A DNA stretch of 64,000 nucleotides. Source: Bryum argenteum. Lineage: Eukaryota; Streptophyta; Bryopsida; Bryales; Bryaceae. The stretch's first letter is position 1. Every line of letters starts with the position of its first letter. Under the pieces are notes generated by a model. The model searched no databases. It was given only the letters and a program-made list of their open reading frames with translations, and was not told the origin of the DNA. Below are positions 53,101-64,000 of this stretch, piece after piece. The stretch spans positions 16,024,597 through 16,088,596 of the forward strand of contig CM073324.1 in the NCBI GenBank assembly GCA_037043015.1. The letters run 5' to 3'. A program made the translations under genes and the position numbers.

Positions 53101-55482
53101 TTCTGTATGCTTGATATTTTTCTGTCTAGTTTTTTGATCATTGGTAGTGAGAAGGGTACTGCATAGAAGCTATATGCGATGCCTGCACGTATTACTGTAT
53201 CTACCATGCTAATTTTTTGTTTGATTGTGGCTGGGCAATTTACAAGTTTTTGGCATTGTTCAGTAAGTTTTTTGGTTGTTAGGTGTGTTTGGAGTTTCCA
53301 TTTTAGTGTTGGTACCACTTGGATGCCGAGATATGGGTAGGCTTCGTTTTGGTGTAGTGTTGGTAATGGTTCATTTTTGTACTTGATGTTTTGTGTTTGT
53401 AGGAGGGTTTTGAAGGCGGTAGGTGTGAGTTTGGATTTATTTGGACATCCTGTAACTGCACATTTTTGTGTTCCAACTTCGAGTCCTGTCCAATCACTGA
53501 ATTTTTCTATTTTGTTCATTTGTATTTGTAATGCTTGAAGAGTGGCAGTGAGGGCGGCTAAATCATCCGCATATGCAGCAGAGTTAATTGTTGTGTTTGA
53601 TGTGCCAAATTTGAAACCATGGTTTCCTCTCTGTAGCCATCTGAGAAGGGGTTCAAGGAATATGATAAAGAGATATGGGCTTAGTGTGTCACCTTGGATG
53701 GTGCCACGTTGGATTGGAATTGGTTTTGTTTGTCCAAAGTGTTCGCCGGTATATGTAGTAGTGGAGTGAGAGTAAATATTACCAATAAGTGCGACAGCAT
53801 CTGTTGGATAACCAAGGTCTATCATTATTGCCAAAAGTCGAGCGTGGTCCAAGGAACCAAAGGCATTCTCGAAATCGATGTACATAATGTAGATATCTTG
53901 GTTTATGAGTCTGGCATCTTCAAGAGCCGCGGTGATAAGTTGTATTTGTCGTGAGGTGCTTCTTTCAGCGCGAAAGCCTTCTTGGCTATCGTGTAGTATT
54001 TGGTGATGTTCTCCATAGGCTGAGAGGATAAATGTGAGAGTGCTGGTAAAAAGTTTGTATATTGTGTTGGCTAAGGCAATGGGTCTGTGGTTAGGGAGAA
54101 GTGAGGGGTCGCCTTTCTTGTATAGTAAAATAGTAAGGCTTGTCTTCCAAGATGCAGGTATTTGTTTTTGTTTATAACAGTGGGAGAAAAAGAGGTATAG
54201 GAGTGAGTGAAATGAGTCTGACATATGTTTGAGAATGGAATTGGGGATCTTATCTGGGCCAGGGGCTTTGTTACGTGAGAGGTTTTTTAAGCAGATGTCA
54301 AAAATCTCGCGATTGTAGTATTTATGTAGGGGGGTCTCTGGGTTACCTCTCTTTTCAAGGGTAAAACCATCTAATTCATGCCATGGATATTGACGAACTG
54401 CACAAGTACAGTTTTGAGGGTGTTCTGGTTGATAATAGCATGTTGGAATTGTTGGGCGATTAGTAATAGATTGTTGGGAGAAGATTTCCTGGGCTATATC
54501 TTCTAGGCTAGTAAGGATTTCATTGTTAAGTGTAGTGATGCAGTCCATTGGTGGGGTTTCTAGATTTTAAAGACCCGGTTGTTTATTTTCTTGGGGCTAG
54601 TGTTGTAGAGCTGCCTGTATTTGGTTATAGCTTTTTTGATGGATTGGCGGGTATATTTCGTGGTGATAGTACGTGCTTTTTTGTTTGCGGTTTTGGCTGT
54701 TTCTGCCAATGTGTTTAGCCATTCTTGTTTAGTATCATCATTTTCTGGGGGTGGTGGTATGTTTGTAGGTGTATGTTGTTGTGTGGCTTGTATTATTGGA
54801 TGTTGTCTCCAGTTGTTGTTGTTGTTGGCTATGTAAATTGTTTTGCGAATTAGATGGTATGTAGATAGGTGTTTTTTCCATTCTTTTTGGGATTTCCGTG
54901 GTAGGAAGCCACCTTGATGGTTGGTGTGTGAGGTGAGGGTAGGAATGGGAGAGGCGGTACATGTAGTAAGTAGTGTTTCTGTGATATTGTTTATGAGTTG
55001 GTCTAGTTGTGTACAAGCATTGGTCCATTCGGTGGAGGTAATTTCGTCTTGTTGTAGAGTTGTTGAGAGGTTGTTCATGTCGAGTGCGTTTCGTTCGAAG
55101 AATGTAGTGTTGAATGCATCCAAGTTAGCTTGGGGGATGGGGTTGAGAATTCTCAGTGGTTTTGCAGTGGAAATTGGTGGTGGTCTTGCTATAAGTGATT
55201 GGTGGGGGATGTGTAGGATTACTGGAGAGTGATCTGAGTTTAAGTCTAGAGTGTGGTTGGTGGTGGATGTGAATGAGGTGTTGTTAGAAGAGTTGATATA
55301 GTAGTCATCAATCAGGCTGGTATCCGCGTAGTTATGGCCGCCTTGCCTGGAGAATGGGCTGTTTGTCGGAACGTATGTGAGATTGAGGCTATCAGTGAAT
55401 GCACGCCAATTTGTGTCTTCATCTTGTGGGGGTGTAATAGTGTCGGCATGTAGTTTACCAATTAGGGCTATATCTCTGTTAA

Positions 55483-56408
55483 CCCCTAAAAATCCAGGGG
55501 TTTCCTCGACCTCCAGAACCAAAAACTGCCATTTTTCACCTTCGTTGGGAAATGGGGAAATGGAGAAACTTTTTTTTCCGGTTTTAGACTTTGAACCGTA
55601 AGATCTTGTACCTAACTTGTATACAAAGGACTGGTCAAAATTTCAACCGTTGGATGTTTGTCATTTGTGAGATCATAACAATCAAAGTTTGACCAACACT
55701 TTTTTTTGCCGCTGCGTGAGAGGCATTGTCTAAATGGTGCCAAGGGCAACTTGATGATTGTTATTCCAAATATTTTTCCCTCATTTTTTTTCATGTAGGT
55801 AATCAAGTTGGGTATGCTCATGCAAAATTTTAGAGACCAATTCCACTTTTTGACCTTAACGTAAAATATTTTATGAAAGAAGGTCTAAAAACAACCATAT
55901 AGTAAAACAAGCACCACGTATGATATATTTAGTTTGAGAAAAATCTTGACGGTGAGAAGGTGCATTTATGATAATGTGAATTTTGAAAAAAAAAATCTTG
56001 GAAAAAATCCAAAATCTCGAATTTTGGCAATTTTTGAAAGGAAAAATTGTAAAATTACTAGAAATTGTGAAGATTGTTTTTGAAAGTTTTGGAGGCTGCC
56101 CTTGTAAAATTGGTAAACTTTTTGACTTCGGATACTTTGGAATTTGAATAGTAATTTGGTAATGAACATATTTCTAAAAAAAAAAAATTAAAAAAAAATA
56201 TTTTAAACTGCCCGTTTAGGACTTGAAACCTAAAATTTCTAGGTGAAGGTTATAAAATTAAAATTTGACTTTGAAAATTTTACCACATACACATTACTGT
56301 ATGGGGAGCACTCAATAAAAATCTTAGGCAAAAATATCAATTTAAATGCTTAAAATGAGCTGCCTGAAATCTCAGAAAACCGAATCGGTTTTCCTGGATT
56401 TTTAGGGG
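55483..56408. mobile_element. piggyBac-like non-autonomous DNA transposon, 926 bp, nested in the LINE
   Basis: Perfect 16-bp terminal inverted repeats CCCCTAAAAATCCAGG are flanked by TTAA on both sides (55479-55482 and 56409-56412), the hallmark of piggyBac insertions. Deleting the element plus one TTAA exactly restores the LINE endonuclease frame as CGDFNRDIALIG. The inside is AT-rich, with no transposase. It inserted after the LINE did, in codons of the conserved GDFN motif. Confidence 0.9.
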
Positions 56409-57526
56409 TTAAAATCCCCGCATAAGATGTGGGTGTGGTTTGGATGAGTTTGTATGTGGGAGGCTATTGTTTGTTGAATGAGAGGTATTAAACTTATATC
56501 TTGTGGGTGGGATGGCATGTACATGTGAATTAGAAGCCATGGTGTTAGTGGTTTGTTTGCAATAAGGATAACTTGGAGGTATGGCGAAATGTTTGCTGGA
56601 GTGGGGATTTTTGTAATGTTGCCCGGCGAGGCGTAATTCTTATGAATAAGTGTGAGAAGGCCCCCGCGAGTAGGGGTGTGTGCAAATCTTTGCTGGATGC
56701 ATCGAGTTAAAGCATGGGTGTTATTAAACACAAATTTGTATTGTGGGAGCATTTGTTGAATGTGTTTTGTAGATTTATTGGCAGTGAGTTTTGTCTCTTG
56801 GATTGTGACTATGGCTGGGTCGTTTTGAGTGAGTAGATGTAGACTTGGTAGGGCAGTATTTAGGGAGGCGGCATTCCATGTGAGTAATAGAGTTTTGGAT
56901 TGAGTGGTTAGTTGCGGTTGAGGTTGGATTGGGGGGGTAGGCAGTAGTGTGGGTGGGTGGGAGTATTCAGGAAGTTGTTCATTGCAGCGTAATGCTTCGA
57001 GTAGTAATATTTTTGGTAAGTATGGGAATTTGGTTTGTAATGTTTCGAGGGTAGTAGGAATGTTGGGGTCCAGTATATGTTGGTATAATTATGCGTGAAT
57101 GTTTTTTAAAGGGTTTATGATGTGTTGGTGTGTTTCTAGGAAATTTGTGTATGGGTGTGGATTATTTAGGTGCCTAGATGGAATATTTGGTAATCGGGAG
57201 AGTTTGTTAAGTAGTGATGTTGTCCAATATGGGTTAGGGTTGGATGTTATATGTTGTTCACAAATTTGTAGTTGCGGGCTTATGGTGGTAATGAAGGCAT
57301 ATAGTAGGTCTGGAGGAGGGAATTGTAAATGATTGTGTACGTATCTTGTTAGACATGGATATGAGGTTGCACTTGTGGGGTGGTTTGAGTGTGTAGTTTG
57401 TATGATGGAAGAAAATGTAGTTGCTAGATGTTTGTATTCGGGGTATAGTATTATGGTGCTTGGAATGAAGTAGGTCTGACTCTGTCGACAGTGTTTTGCT
57501 GGATGTGAGTGTAGGACGTTGGGCAT

Positions 57527-57565
57527 TGGCCCTGGGTTTGATTCAATGTCTCCGCAGTTCAGGAG
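57527..57565 (-). other. 2A-type ribosome-skipping peptide in LINE ORF2
   Basis: The codons read LLNCGDIESNPGP, matching the 2A consensus D-(V/I)-E-x-N-P-G-P, preceded by a hydrophobic stretch (YIVPNMLFLL). In other 2A peptides the ribosome skips the bond between the last Gly and Pro (codon at 57529-57527), releasing the upstream product. 2A motifs are known at this place, before the APE domain, in several animal and protist LINE families. Confidence 0.85.
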
Positions 57566-58039
57566 AAATAACATGTTTGGAACTATGTATCTTATGAGTG
57601 TTTGTAATTGTGGTTTGGAGAGGTGAAGTGTCGTGAAGATTACGAATGTGATGGATACAGTATTATATAGTTTAGAGAGGGGGTATTCATTAATGTATGT
57701 GAAGTGCCTGTGAGGAGTTGGTCGAACGGGCGCTCCAATGCTGGGTTTGGTGTAAGTGCATGTACCTGAGAGTTCTATGAGGAAATTATATATACTATGT
57801 AATATAGTGGTTTGTGAGTGTTGTGTGTTTGGGAGGTTGGGATCTTGGTAGAAATATGTAGTATTTGTCATGAAGAATGTGTCTATTCGTATTCTGATTA
57901 TCTCAATGGCATTTGTCATGAGTAAACTGTCTGTGTGTGCTGTGATTATGTCAATGGGGATTGAGTGCTTTAAATTGTATATGATTAGTGTGGTTATAGG
58001 GGTGGTTAGTAGTTTTAGAGTTGGCGTGGAGTAAGTGTG

Positions 58040-58405
58040 TGTTAGGGGTGATTTGTACTTTGATATATTGTGTTCATTGGTTGGTTTGAAAGGGTTTGTG
58101 TTATTTGAAAAGTGTTTTTTGGCTATGTAGGTAACGTATTGGATATCGAGAGTGCGATGTGCGGTGCATATGTGTTTTGTTTGGTTTGTGGATTTTATCT
58201 TATGTGTTATGTACTTTGATAAAACGTGTTTATTGGTTGGTTCGAAGGGGTTTGTGTTTTTTAAAGAGTGTTTTTTGGCTATGTTGTTTGTGTATATAAT
58301 GTATTTTGTTTTGTTTGAGGTTTTTATTTTATGTGTGATGTAATTCGATAGAGTGTGTTTATTGGGTAGTTTGAAAAGGTTTGTATATTTTAAAGAGTGT
58401 TTTGT
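58040..58405 (-). repeat. Three coding tandem repeats in LINE ORF2 N-terminal region
   Basis: About 40-50-residue units recur three times: KHSLKYTNLFKLPNKHTLSN, then KHSLKNTNPFEPTNKHVLSK, then KHFSNNTNPFKPTNEHNISK, the first two followed by YITHKIK-like residues. On the DNA the periods are about 126 and 159 bp. The frame is kept through all three, which supports real coding of this low-complexity region. Confidence 0.8.
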
Positions 58406-59501
58406 GGTTATGTGTTTTTGTATTGGATGTGTTATGCTTTTTATGGAAGTGTGGTGTAGGTTTTGTGTTAGGTAGCAGTGTGAGTTATGTAATGGACTAG
58501 AGTGGGAAGTGGTGTGATAAGACACGTGAGGTTTGTGTATAAGAAGAAACATATTATATAGGTTGTGAATAGGTCGGATGGACACTAAAAAGGTGGATAG
58601 ATAGAAAATCTGGTGTTTCTGGAGGGAGCAGACATTAATGAAGTGTCCGTTCGGAATGTTAATGCCTCGATGCTCAACAGGCACTATTTTTTCGTGGAGT
58701 ACATAAAAAAGTACTTGACATGTATGTGTTAGTGGTTGTGTGGAGTTTGGGGGAGGGTATTGGAGGGTATTAAGCGGGTATACATTATATGACCCATATG
58801 TTTTTGCTCTGTGGTGTTTATATGTTGTGGAGGTAGCATGTCGTTGGTTTATACCCTCCCACGCCGGGTATGAATGGAGAAAAGGGTACAATTGGCACCC
58901 AGCCGGGTATGGTCGGGCGGGTATCTCCGGAGTGGTGAGAAGGCCAGGGGTAAGTTTGCGCGAGCTTAGGGTTTTGTTTTTTCTTGAATGCAGGTCTGGT
59001 TGCTGGTTTGGGAGAGGCGATTTGCTTTGTTGTTTTCTATTCATGCGCCTGTCGGTGCGTGTGTAATGAGAGCGTGCGTTACAGTGCGTCTCGATGTGTA
59101 GGACGTGTTGTAGCGGTACTTTTGTTGTTGTGATGTGATTAGGTGGTACTGGAGCACATGTTTGGATCGAAGTGTGGCTTGGACAATGGTTTAGACCTAG
59201 AGCGTTGTAGATCAAATATGTATGTTGCCTACAAGAGTATTTGTGTAATATAAACAGTTGTGAGAGGAGATGAGTACGGTCGGAGCTTTTAGGTAACGTA
59301 ACTGTTCGGTACTGTGCATTTACACTTGGTGTCAGGTTAGTGTTAAGATGTTGTGGCATTAGGTATTGGTTGCGGTGTGTCTGCATATTGTGATCCAACG
59401 AGGGTAGAGAAGTAGGCAATGCGGAGAGTGTATTGCTATTGCAGGAGAGCGTCAAAACGCAAATACAAATGAAACCAATGAAAACCTTCCAGAAAGTTGT
59501 A

Positions 59502-62500
59502 CTAATCATAAGTGTGTGGGTTTTGGAATCCGGGGGGCCTGGAAGGCGCCTGCTGCATTGGTCCGGACAAGAGCGCATTTGAGATACCACTCATGTGTGT
59601 GGAGTAGTCTCTGGAGGCGGTGGTGAGCAGTTGCAATTGCTTAAGCATGTGTTGGTGTTGCCTTTGTTGGGTGGTAGCAACGGCGTCCACTGTGATTGAC
59701 GTATGTAAGTTCACCTCCGTGCTTAGCGTATGTAAGCGTAGCTGCAAACTGTCAACTCCCTCTTGTATAGACTTTTGTATCTGTGTGAGTGACGGTCCTC
59801 CGGTGTTTCATTCTTGAGTGCTACTATGGCGTCATTGAGTATTTCTCGGGTCGGGCGATTGTCGTAAGCTTTCGTGTGCTCCAGGGGTGCGACGCCATTG
59901 ATGCTTCTGTGGTGCGGAGTAAAATCCACCATCTTCCCGAGGAGAGGAACCGCCCTCCTAGAACACCATGCTGTGTATGCTCCTGTATTGGTGCAGCATA
60001 TTGTGGCGATGCCGTCGTGGCGTCCTAGTTCGTCTGCTTGTGCGCGGTTGTAATGTATCGTACTGATGTTGTTCTCTCCAAACATGTTGTGCAAGGCATG
60101 CGATACTTGATTCTGCGCATAGAGAGTGTTTAGGCCTCTTACCAAAATAGAGGTGCTGAGGGGGTCCATAGACGATGGTGTTGTCGAGGAGCTAGGCGCT
60201 GGGAGGTCCAGGACCGATGTAGGCTGATCCTCAAGCGTCGGTGGGTTGGCGAGCAGGAAGTCTTTGCTCAGGGCGCCAGTGACGGTAAGTTCAGCCGTAG
60301 TCGTGTTGGTGAATTTCTTCGACACTCCTACCACTTCTGCATGGCCCGAACTCATGTAGCAATATGTAATCAAATTTGCCTGTAGTTTTCTTGAGTTGTA
60401 ATCCGCTAGGGTTGGACCAGAAATATGAAGTCTGCGATTATTTGCAGTTGACTGGAACTCATAGCCCTTCTCGATCTTTCCAATGACGAACTCCTTGGTT
60501 TGCAGCTGCATTGTGAACACACGAAGACCACGTAGCAGAGCGAGCCCGTCTCTCTCAGGGTGTAATAGGTCAGCTCGGAGAAATCCCAGCCAGCCATGTG
60601 TGCGGCGATTTACAATGGCACTGACAGGTTCTCGAAATCTTGTGCTTAGAGGGATGTCCATAAGTGCAAATCTAGCAGTAGCTGCGTCTTGAGCTTGTTT
60701 CTTAGTCATTCTATGATAATCTGAATCAAATCTAATGATGATGTGATAACTAGTGGAAAGACTTGTTTTTGGATCTATTTCAGTACCTCTAGGAAGTTGC
60801 GTTAAGTGTAGATATTGTCCCGTTACTCCATCCGGGCGAGAGGTGGGATAGAGAGATTGAGCAACATGAGGGAATGAGTGTCTACAGGAATGGAATTCGA
60901 GTACTTCTACATCTGGCATGACTCCACTTGTGACAGCTTCTACTGACAAATTACGACATATAGGGAGTCCTAGCTGAGAATTTAAGTGTTCATGTACACT
61001 GAATGTCAACCATAAGAGGGGAATACATGAATCTTTAGAGAGAGGAGGTATGGGGTTAGAAGCGTTGCCTTGTGGAGTGTCTGTTGCCTGGAGTGCAGGC
61101 GTCGGTGGGAGCTCTTCTATTCGAAGTTGTGTCACCGTAGGAGTTAGCGCTTTCTTTGGAATCACCTCGGCGTTCGGCGTGCTGTGGTACGCACTTGATG
61201 CTGAGTCTCGAGATGACTGAGGCTGGTTGCTCATTGGTGCTGCCGAGGTGTCGCTGGGCTCGTCTCTGGATCGGCGAGTGTAGGTCCTGGCGCGCTTGAT
61301 TGTTTCCTCTGGTCTCGACGGGAGAGTTGACGGCGGCATCTCGGAGTTGCTACCACTTGGGCGGTCGGCCTTGGAGTTGCCTGTGTCCCTTGACGGCTTC
61401 TCCGTCATCTTAGAGGTAGACTTGCGCTTGCCTGAGCCGGAGCCTGTGGAATTAGAGTTGGGGTCCATGTGATCAAAATGGCTAATAAGATGTGTTGCTA
61501 ACGATGAGATTGCTATGCAAGGTGTGCATAGGTCCGGTTGTGAGAAAACGCTCAAAGGATGTGATGGGGTTAAGGTGAGTGAGTGGTGATTTATATGGTG
61601 TGTGTCTGCCTTTGCATTGTGTGTGTTTTGAGGATATCTAGTTTGTGGTGATGTGTTTATTTTTGCGGTATGGGACAGTTGTGGTTGCTTTGTGGTGTGA
61701 GAGCAACGGATTAAGTATGTTGGAAAGTTGGGGTATTGGCAGCTGGAGTTGGCCTTTCCAGTTTTGAGAGGGCAAAAGAAGTGCCGAAAAAGCAGCCGTG
61801 TGTGAGGTTGGGTGGCGACGTTCTGGGAGGAGGTAGCTAGGAATGTGGAGGTTGGTTCTGTGCGCGAGCTGGCCGTGACTTCAGCTGTGTTGTATTTGTG
61901 TGCTTGGAAGGTATGCATTGTCCATTGGAGCATGTAGTGATCTGTCCTTCGGTACGCTGAGTGCAAGTGGTTTCTCCATATTGCGTATCTTGTATAGCCG
62001 CTTTTTTGGATAAAATACACTGAAGTTTGAAGTGGTATTGTAAGTGTGTGTGTTTGAATATGTAGGGTGTGTAAGTTGTGGATGGTTCGTATCGTGTTTG
62101 AGGTGGTGTTTTGCTTCCTAGTTTGTGTATTAGGGAAGCGGTTTGGTGCTTGTGTGTGTATTAAGAGTGCGGTGGAGGTAGTCCATCTTGTGCGAGATGA
62201 TTGTGAAGGGTTGTTTGCTTGTGTATTGTCTTGGCTTATTTGTGTTGTGTAAGGTGTAATGAGTATGTGATATTGGGCGATAAGTGTGCAATGTGGTAGT
62301 GTGTTTGTATACGTGTAGAGGTTATTTCGTGGTGAGACCACGAGAGAGAGGAAAACAGTTGCAAGCGCTCCATAGGAAGCGGTACTACGCCAGTTAACTA
62401 GTCTCGACAAAAGGGGCGAGCCGCGTCGTGTCTGTGGTGAGTTTGGTGGTTGAAGGTTCCTCCATGGGAAAGCAGCAAGTAGGGACGCATTTGTGTTGAA

Positions 62501-62746
62501 GAACACACAAGGCTTGAATTGGTGCAAGTATCGAGTATCTTCAAAGGTGGTGAGTTTCTGCTGTGGCGGTGCCGCGCGGAGGAGCACCAAGTACAAGAAC
62601 GAGGCTGCTAAGGCGTCTAGGTTGCGAGAGAAGTCTCGGCGGTGGCGGCATGTTTGAGGGTTTTCGGCTAGGGCAAGGAACCTATTTCTACGGAGCTCCA
62701 TCCTCTGTCCAGTCCTCGAACATTGTACCCGAACTGTCTCACTCAT
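59502..62746 (-). pseudogene. LINE ORF1 (RNA-binding, RRM-like), frameshifted near its 3' end
   Basis: A frame of 1007 codons is open from 62746 to 59723. Its first ATG uses two bases of the target duplication, so it is not the native start. A better start is the ATG at 61468 (MDPNSNSTGSGSGKRKSTSK), giving 581 aa with ordinary composition; the 426 codons upstream are G-poor and may be 5' UTR. An RRM-like block lies near the end (TSILVRGLNTLYAQNQVS to LGKMVDFTPHH). The natural C-terminal coiled coil (SLTQIQKSIQEGVDSLQLRL onwards, Gln-rich) is in another frame that ends at 59502, which implies a frameshift near 59805. It probably binds the element RNA, as ORF1 proteins do. Confidence 0.65.
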
Positions 62747-62753
62747 CCGTCGA

Positions 62754-64000
62754 CACTGTGATATTAAAGAGCATCAAGAGTGTTCAAAGCCCATACAAAC
62801 TTACTCATGTATGTTACGATAGTTTGAGCCTCTAAATTGTTTGAATGTTTGAATTAGTGTATAACTATTTCCATATGAACTTCTAATGTACTTCTTTTCT
62901 TTAACGCTTATAGGACCAAAAATGAAAACTCAAATTTTATATTAATTTAGAATGAGCTATGTGCCTCATTTACACATGTTATGAATACTTCAAAAACCAT
63001 AAATTGTTCCTTTTAAAACTACAAAGTCTACAATAATAGTTTCACGGAACATTTTGGATAAGAAGGGTCATTGCACTATATAGAATTCTCATGTCATAAT
63101 ACACTCGGAAAAATCTTCGTCGTCTTATTTGATGCTAGTTTAACCCCTAAATGTCCTTGAGGTATTTTTAGCCAGAAACACATTTTTCATGAAAAGTGTC
63201 ATAGATAAAAATGAAAGGAAGCTATTTAGATATCAACTGTACAAACTTTTAATATACTTGTCTTAGATCATGTGGACCAAAAGTTGATTCATGAGACCTT
63301 ATAGATTGCGAGATCATAACATATTAGTACACGAACAGACTACAAGGTTCCATCATTTTCACTTTGAAGTGAAAATACTACCAACATAAAAATTGCAATA
63401 AAAAATAACATATTAGAAAGTTGTTCATCTTCTTTTTGTAGATACTTTTCTACCAAAGAAAGCATCAAAAAATATCATGGCTCTATAGTAGCCTTCTAAT
63501 GGTGAAAACTGCCTCAAAATTTACAAAGAGAAAATAGTCCAAAACTAGACCCTATAAGGCTAAAACTCAAATCCATGCCTAATGTCAATACATTAATTTT
63601 TGATTAGGTTGAGGTTTCTATCACTAAACTAAGACTATTATTGGAATTCATCCCAAAAAATGAAGTTGAAATCTAACATTGGATGAAGGAAATCTAGCTC
63701 CTCAAAAACCATTCATCTTTTCACTTTCTTCATTGTAGAAACATCATTGCAAACACAATACCAAAGTTATTTGGATCAAAAAACTTGCAGCTATAGAGTT
63801 ATTAGGATGCATCTACAGTTCATACTTTTAGAAAAATTATTTTAAATTTCACATAATTAGCTTGCAATGGTAAAACATGCCCCATGTTTGGAATTCCCAG
63901 AAACAAAAACTACCTTCACTAAAATGCATGCCATTCATTCATACTTCATTGTATGAGTCTCCAATTTTCACAGTGCAAACTAGACTTAATTTGGGACCCA
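62754..64000. other. AT-rich spacer at the right edge
   Basis: No gene is recognised. Near 63142 the text TTAACCCCTAAATGTCC resembles the outer end of the piggyBac-like element at 55483 but has no matching partner end in view. Several phrases resemble the AT-rich spacer around 31.3-31.7 kb. Confidence 0.4.

Larger units (their letters stand above)
50339..59590 (-). pseudogene. LINE ORF2: 2A motif, APE endonuclease, reverse transcriptase, RNase H, zinc knuckle, restriction-like domain
   Basis: Segments in order: an 833-codon frame 59590-57089 (Thr/His/Asn/Ile-rich, with the 2A motif near its residue 685); after TAA 57091-57089 the same frame goes on into APE endonuclease (LLTWNAASLN, TIQETKL, CGDFN) until the insertion at 56408-55483, then NRDIALIG to SDHSPV and the end at 54560. 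A frame change in an A run near 54570 leads to the reverse transcriptase frame 54548-52521 (NKAPGPDKIPN, QEGFRAERSTSRQ, AYADDLAAL with YADD at 53573-53562). A second frame change near 52540 leads to RNase H (YYTDGSF; then TAA 51706-51704; FTDCINCLYVL; RAHVNISGNEKADKLA). The frame ending at 50339 adds CPIC-x8-H-x4-C, then FRPDLLCVIG, YVEFTYCND and NKTNKYQPLLDS, a PD-(D/E)xK-like pattern. Two nonsense codons, two shifts and an insertion make it a pseudogene. Confidence 0.85.
49828..62744 (-). mobile_element. Giant LINE retrotransposon with APE, RT, RNase H, putative second endonuclease and 2A motif
   Basis: Target-site duplications ATCCGTCGA at 49819-49827 and 62745-62753 bracket 12,917 bp; the last two bases may be shared with the tail. 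Removing the nested 926-bp insertion and one TTAA leaves about 12.0 kb, very large for a LINE. Order on the - strand: ORF1 region (62744 to about 59500), long ORF2 (59590 to 50339), a 3' UTR of about 0.5 kb, a terminal hairpin (49848-49870) and a TATC-type tail (read TAGATAGATAGATA on +) at 49828-49841. The sense strand is strikingly G-poor. Mutations in both ORFs make this copy inactive. The combination of APE, RNase H and a C-terminal restriction-like segment fits the Dualen/RandI plan; clade placement is inferred, not computed. Confidence 0.9.

Noticed and set aside
61469..62746. Upstream 426 codons of the LINE ORF1 frame as genuine protein
   Set aside because: The first ATG uses target-duplication bases and the composition is G-poor; the ATG at 61468 is the better start, though coding cannot be excluded.
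63142..63165. Second copy of the piggyBac-like element at the right edge
   Set aside because: Only the outermost CCCCTAAA-like text matches; no opposite end is present in the window.

Overview
The window looks like nuclear DNA of a non-seed streptophyte (bryophyte, lycophyte, fern or a charophyte relative). Three things support this. The genes are plant-type and rich in short introns: a URT1-like uridylyltransferase, ATM, a C2-domain phospholipase D and plant-like MED21. There is an intact TTLL9-like tubulin ligase, a gene expected where motile flagellated cells are made. Gene islands alternate with AT-rich, transposon-rich spacers. The exact species cannot be named from the sequence.

Layout. 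1-3752 (-): URT1-like terminal uridylyltransferase, its C-terminus cut by the left edge. 3753-4459: divergent promoter with a telo-box-like motif. 4460-27769 (+): a complete ATM kinase gene with many introns; intron 2 holds a roughly 250-300 bp tandem repeat array. 27770-34510: gene-poor spacer with a Stowaway-like MITE, two TTAA-flanked inverted-repeat elements and two 5'-truncated LINE 3' ends with 13-bp target duplications. 34511-41214 (+): C2-type phospholipase D (13 coding exons, 1091 aa). 41635-45260 (-): TTLL9-like polyglutamylase. 45812-46231 (+): small coiled-coil protein. 48860-49258 (-): MED21. 49828-62744 (-): a giant LINE retrotransposon, about 12.0 kb without a later 926-bp TTAA element inserted in its endonuclease domain. 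62754-64000: AT-rich spacer.

The most unusual object is the LINE. Its broken ORF2 contains a 2A-type ribosome-skipping motif upstream of an APE endonuclease, a reverse transcriptase, RNase H, a zinc-knuckle-like motif and a C-terminal segment that looks like a second, restriction-like endonuclease (the dual-endonuclease plan known from Dualen/RandI of green algae). It ends in a hairpin followed by a (TATC)n tail instead of poly(A). The same 3' end occurs on two short insertions at 31995 and 32879, and the hairpin stem shows compensatory base changes. The element is now dead: two nonsense codons, two frame changes and the insertion interrupt ORF2, and ORF1 has a frame change.

The host genes do not form one pathway. 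ATM (DNA-damage signalling), URT1 (mRNA 3'-end uridylation), MED21 (transcription) and PLD (phospholipid signalling) are housekeeping or regulatory genes, and TTLL9 belongs to the ciliary/basal-body programme. A recurring local feature is short duplication across or beside 5' splice sites (ATM kinase exon, PLD exon 4, PLD leader), one of which yields an in-frame candidate microexon.
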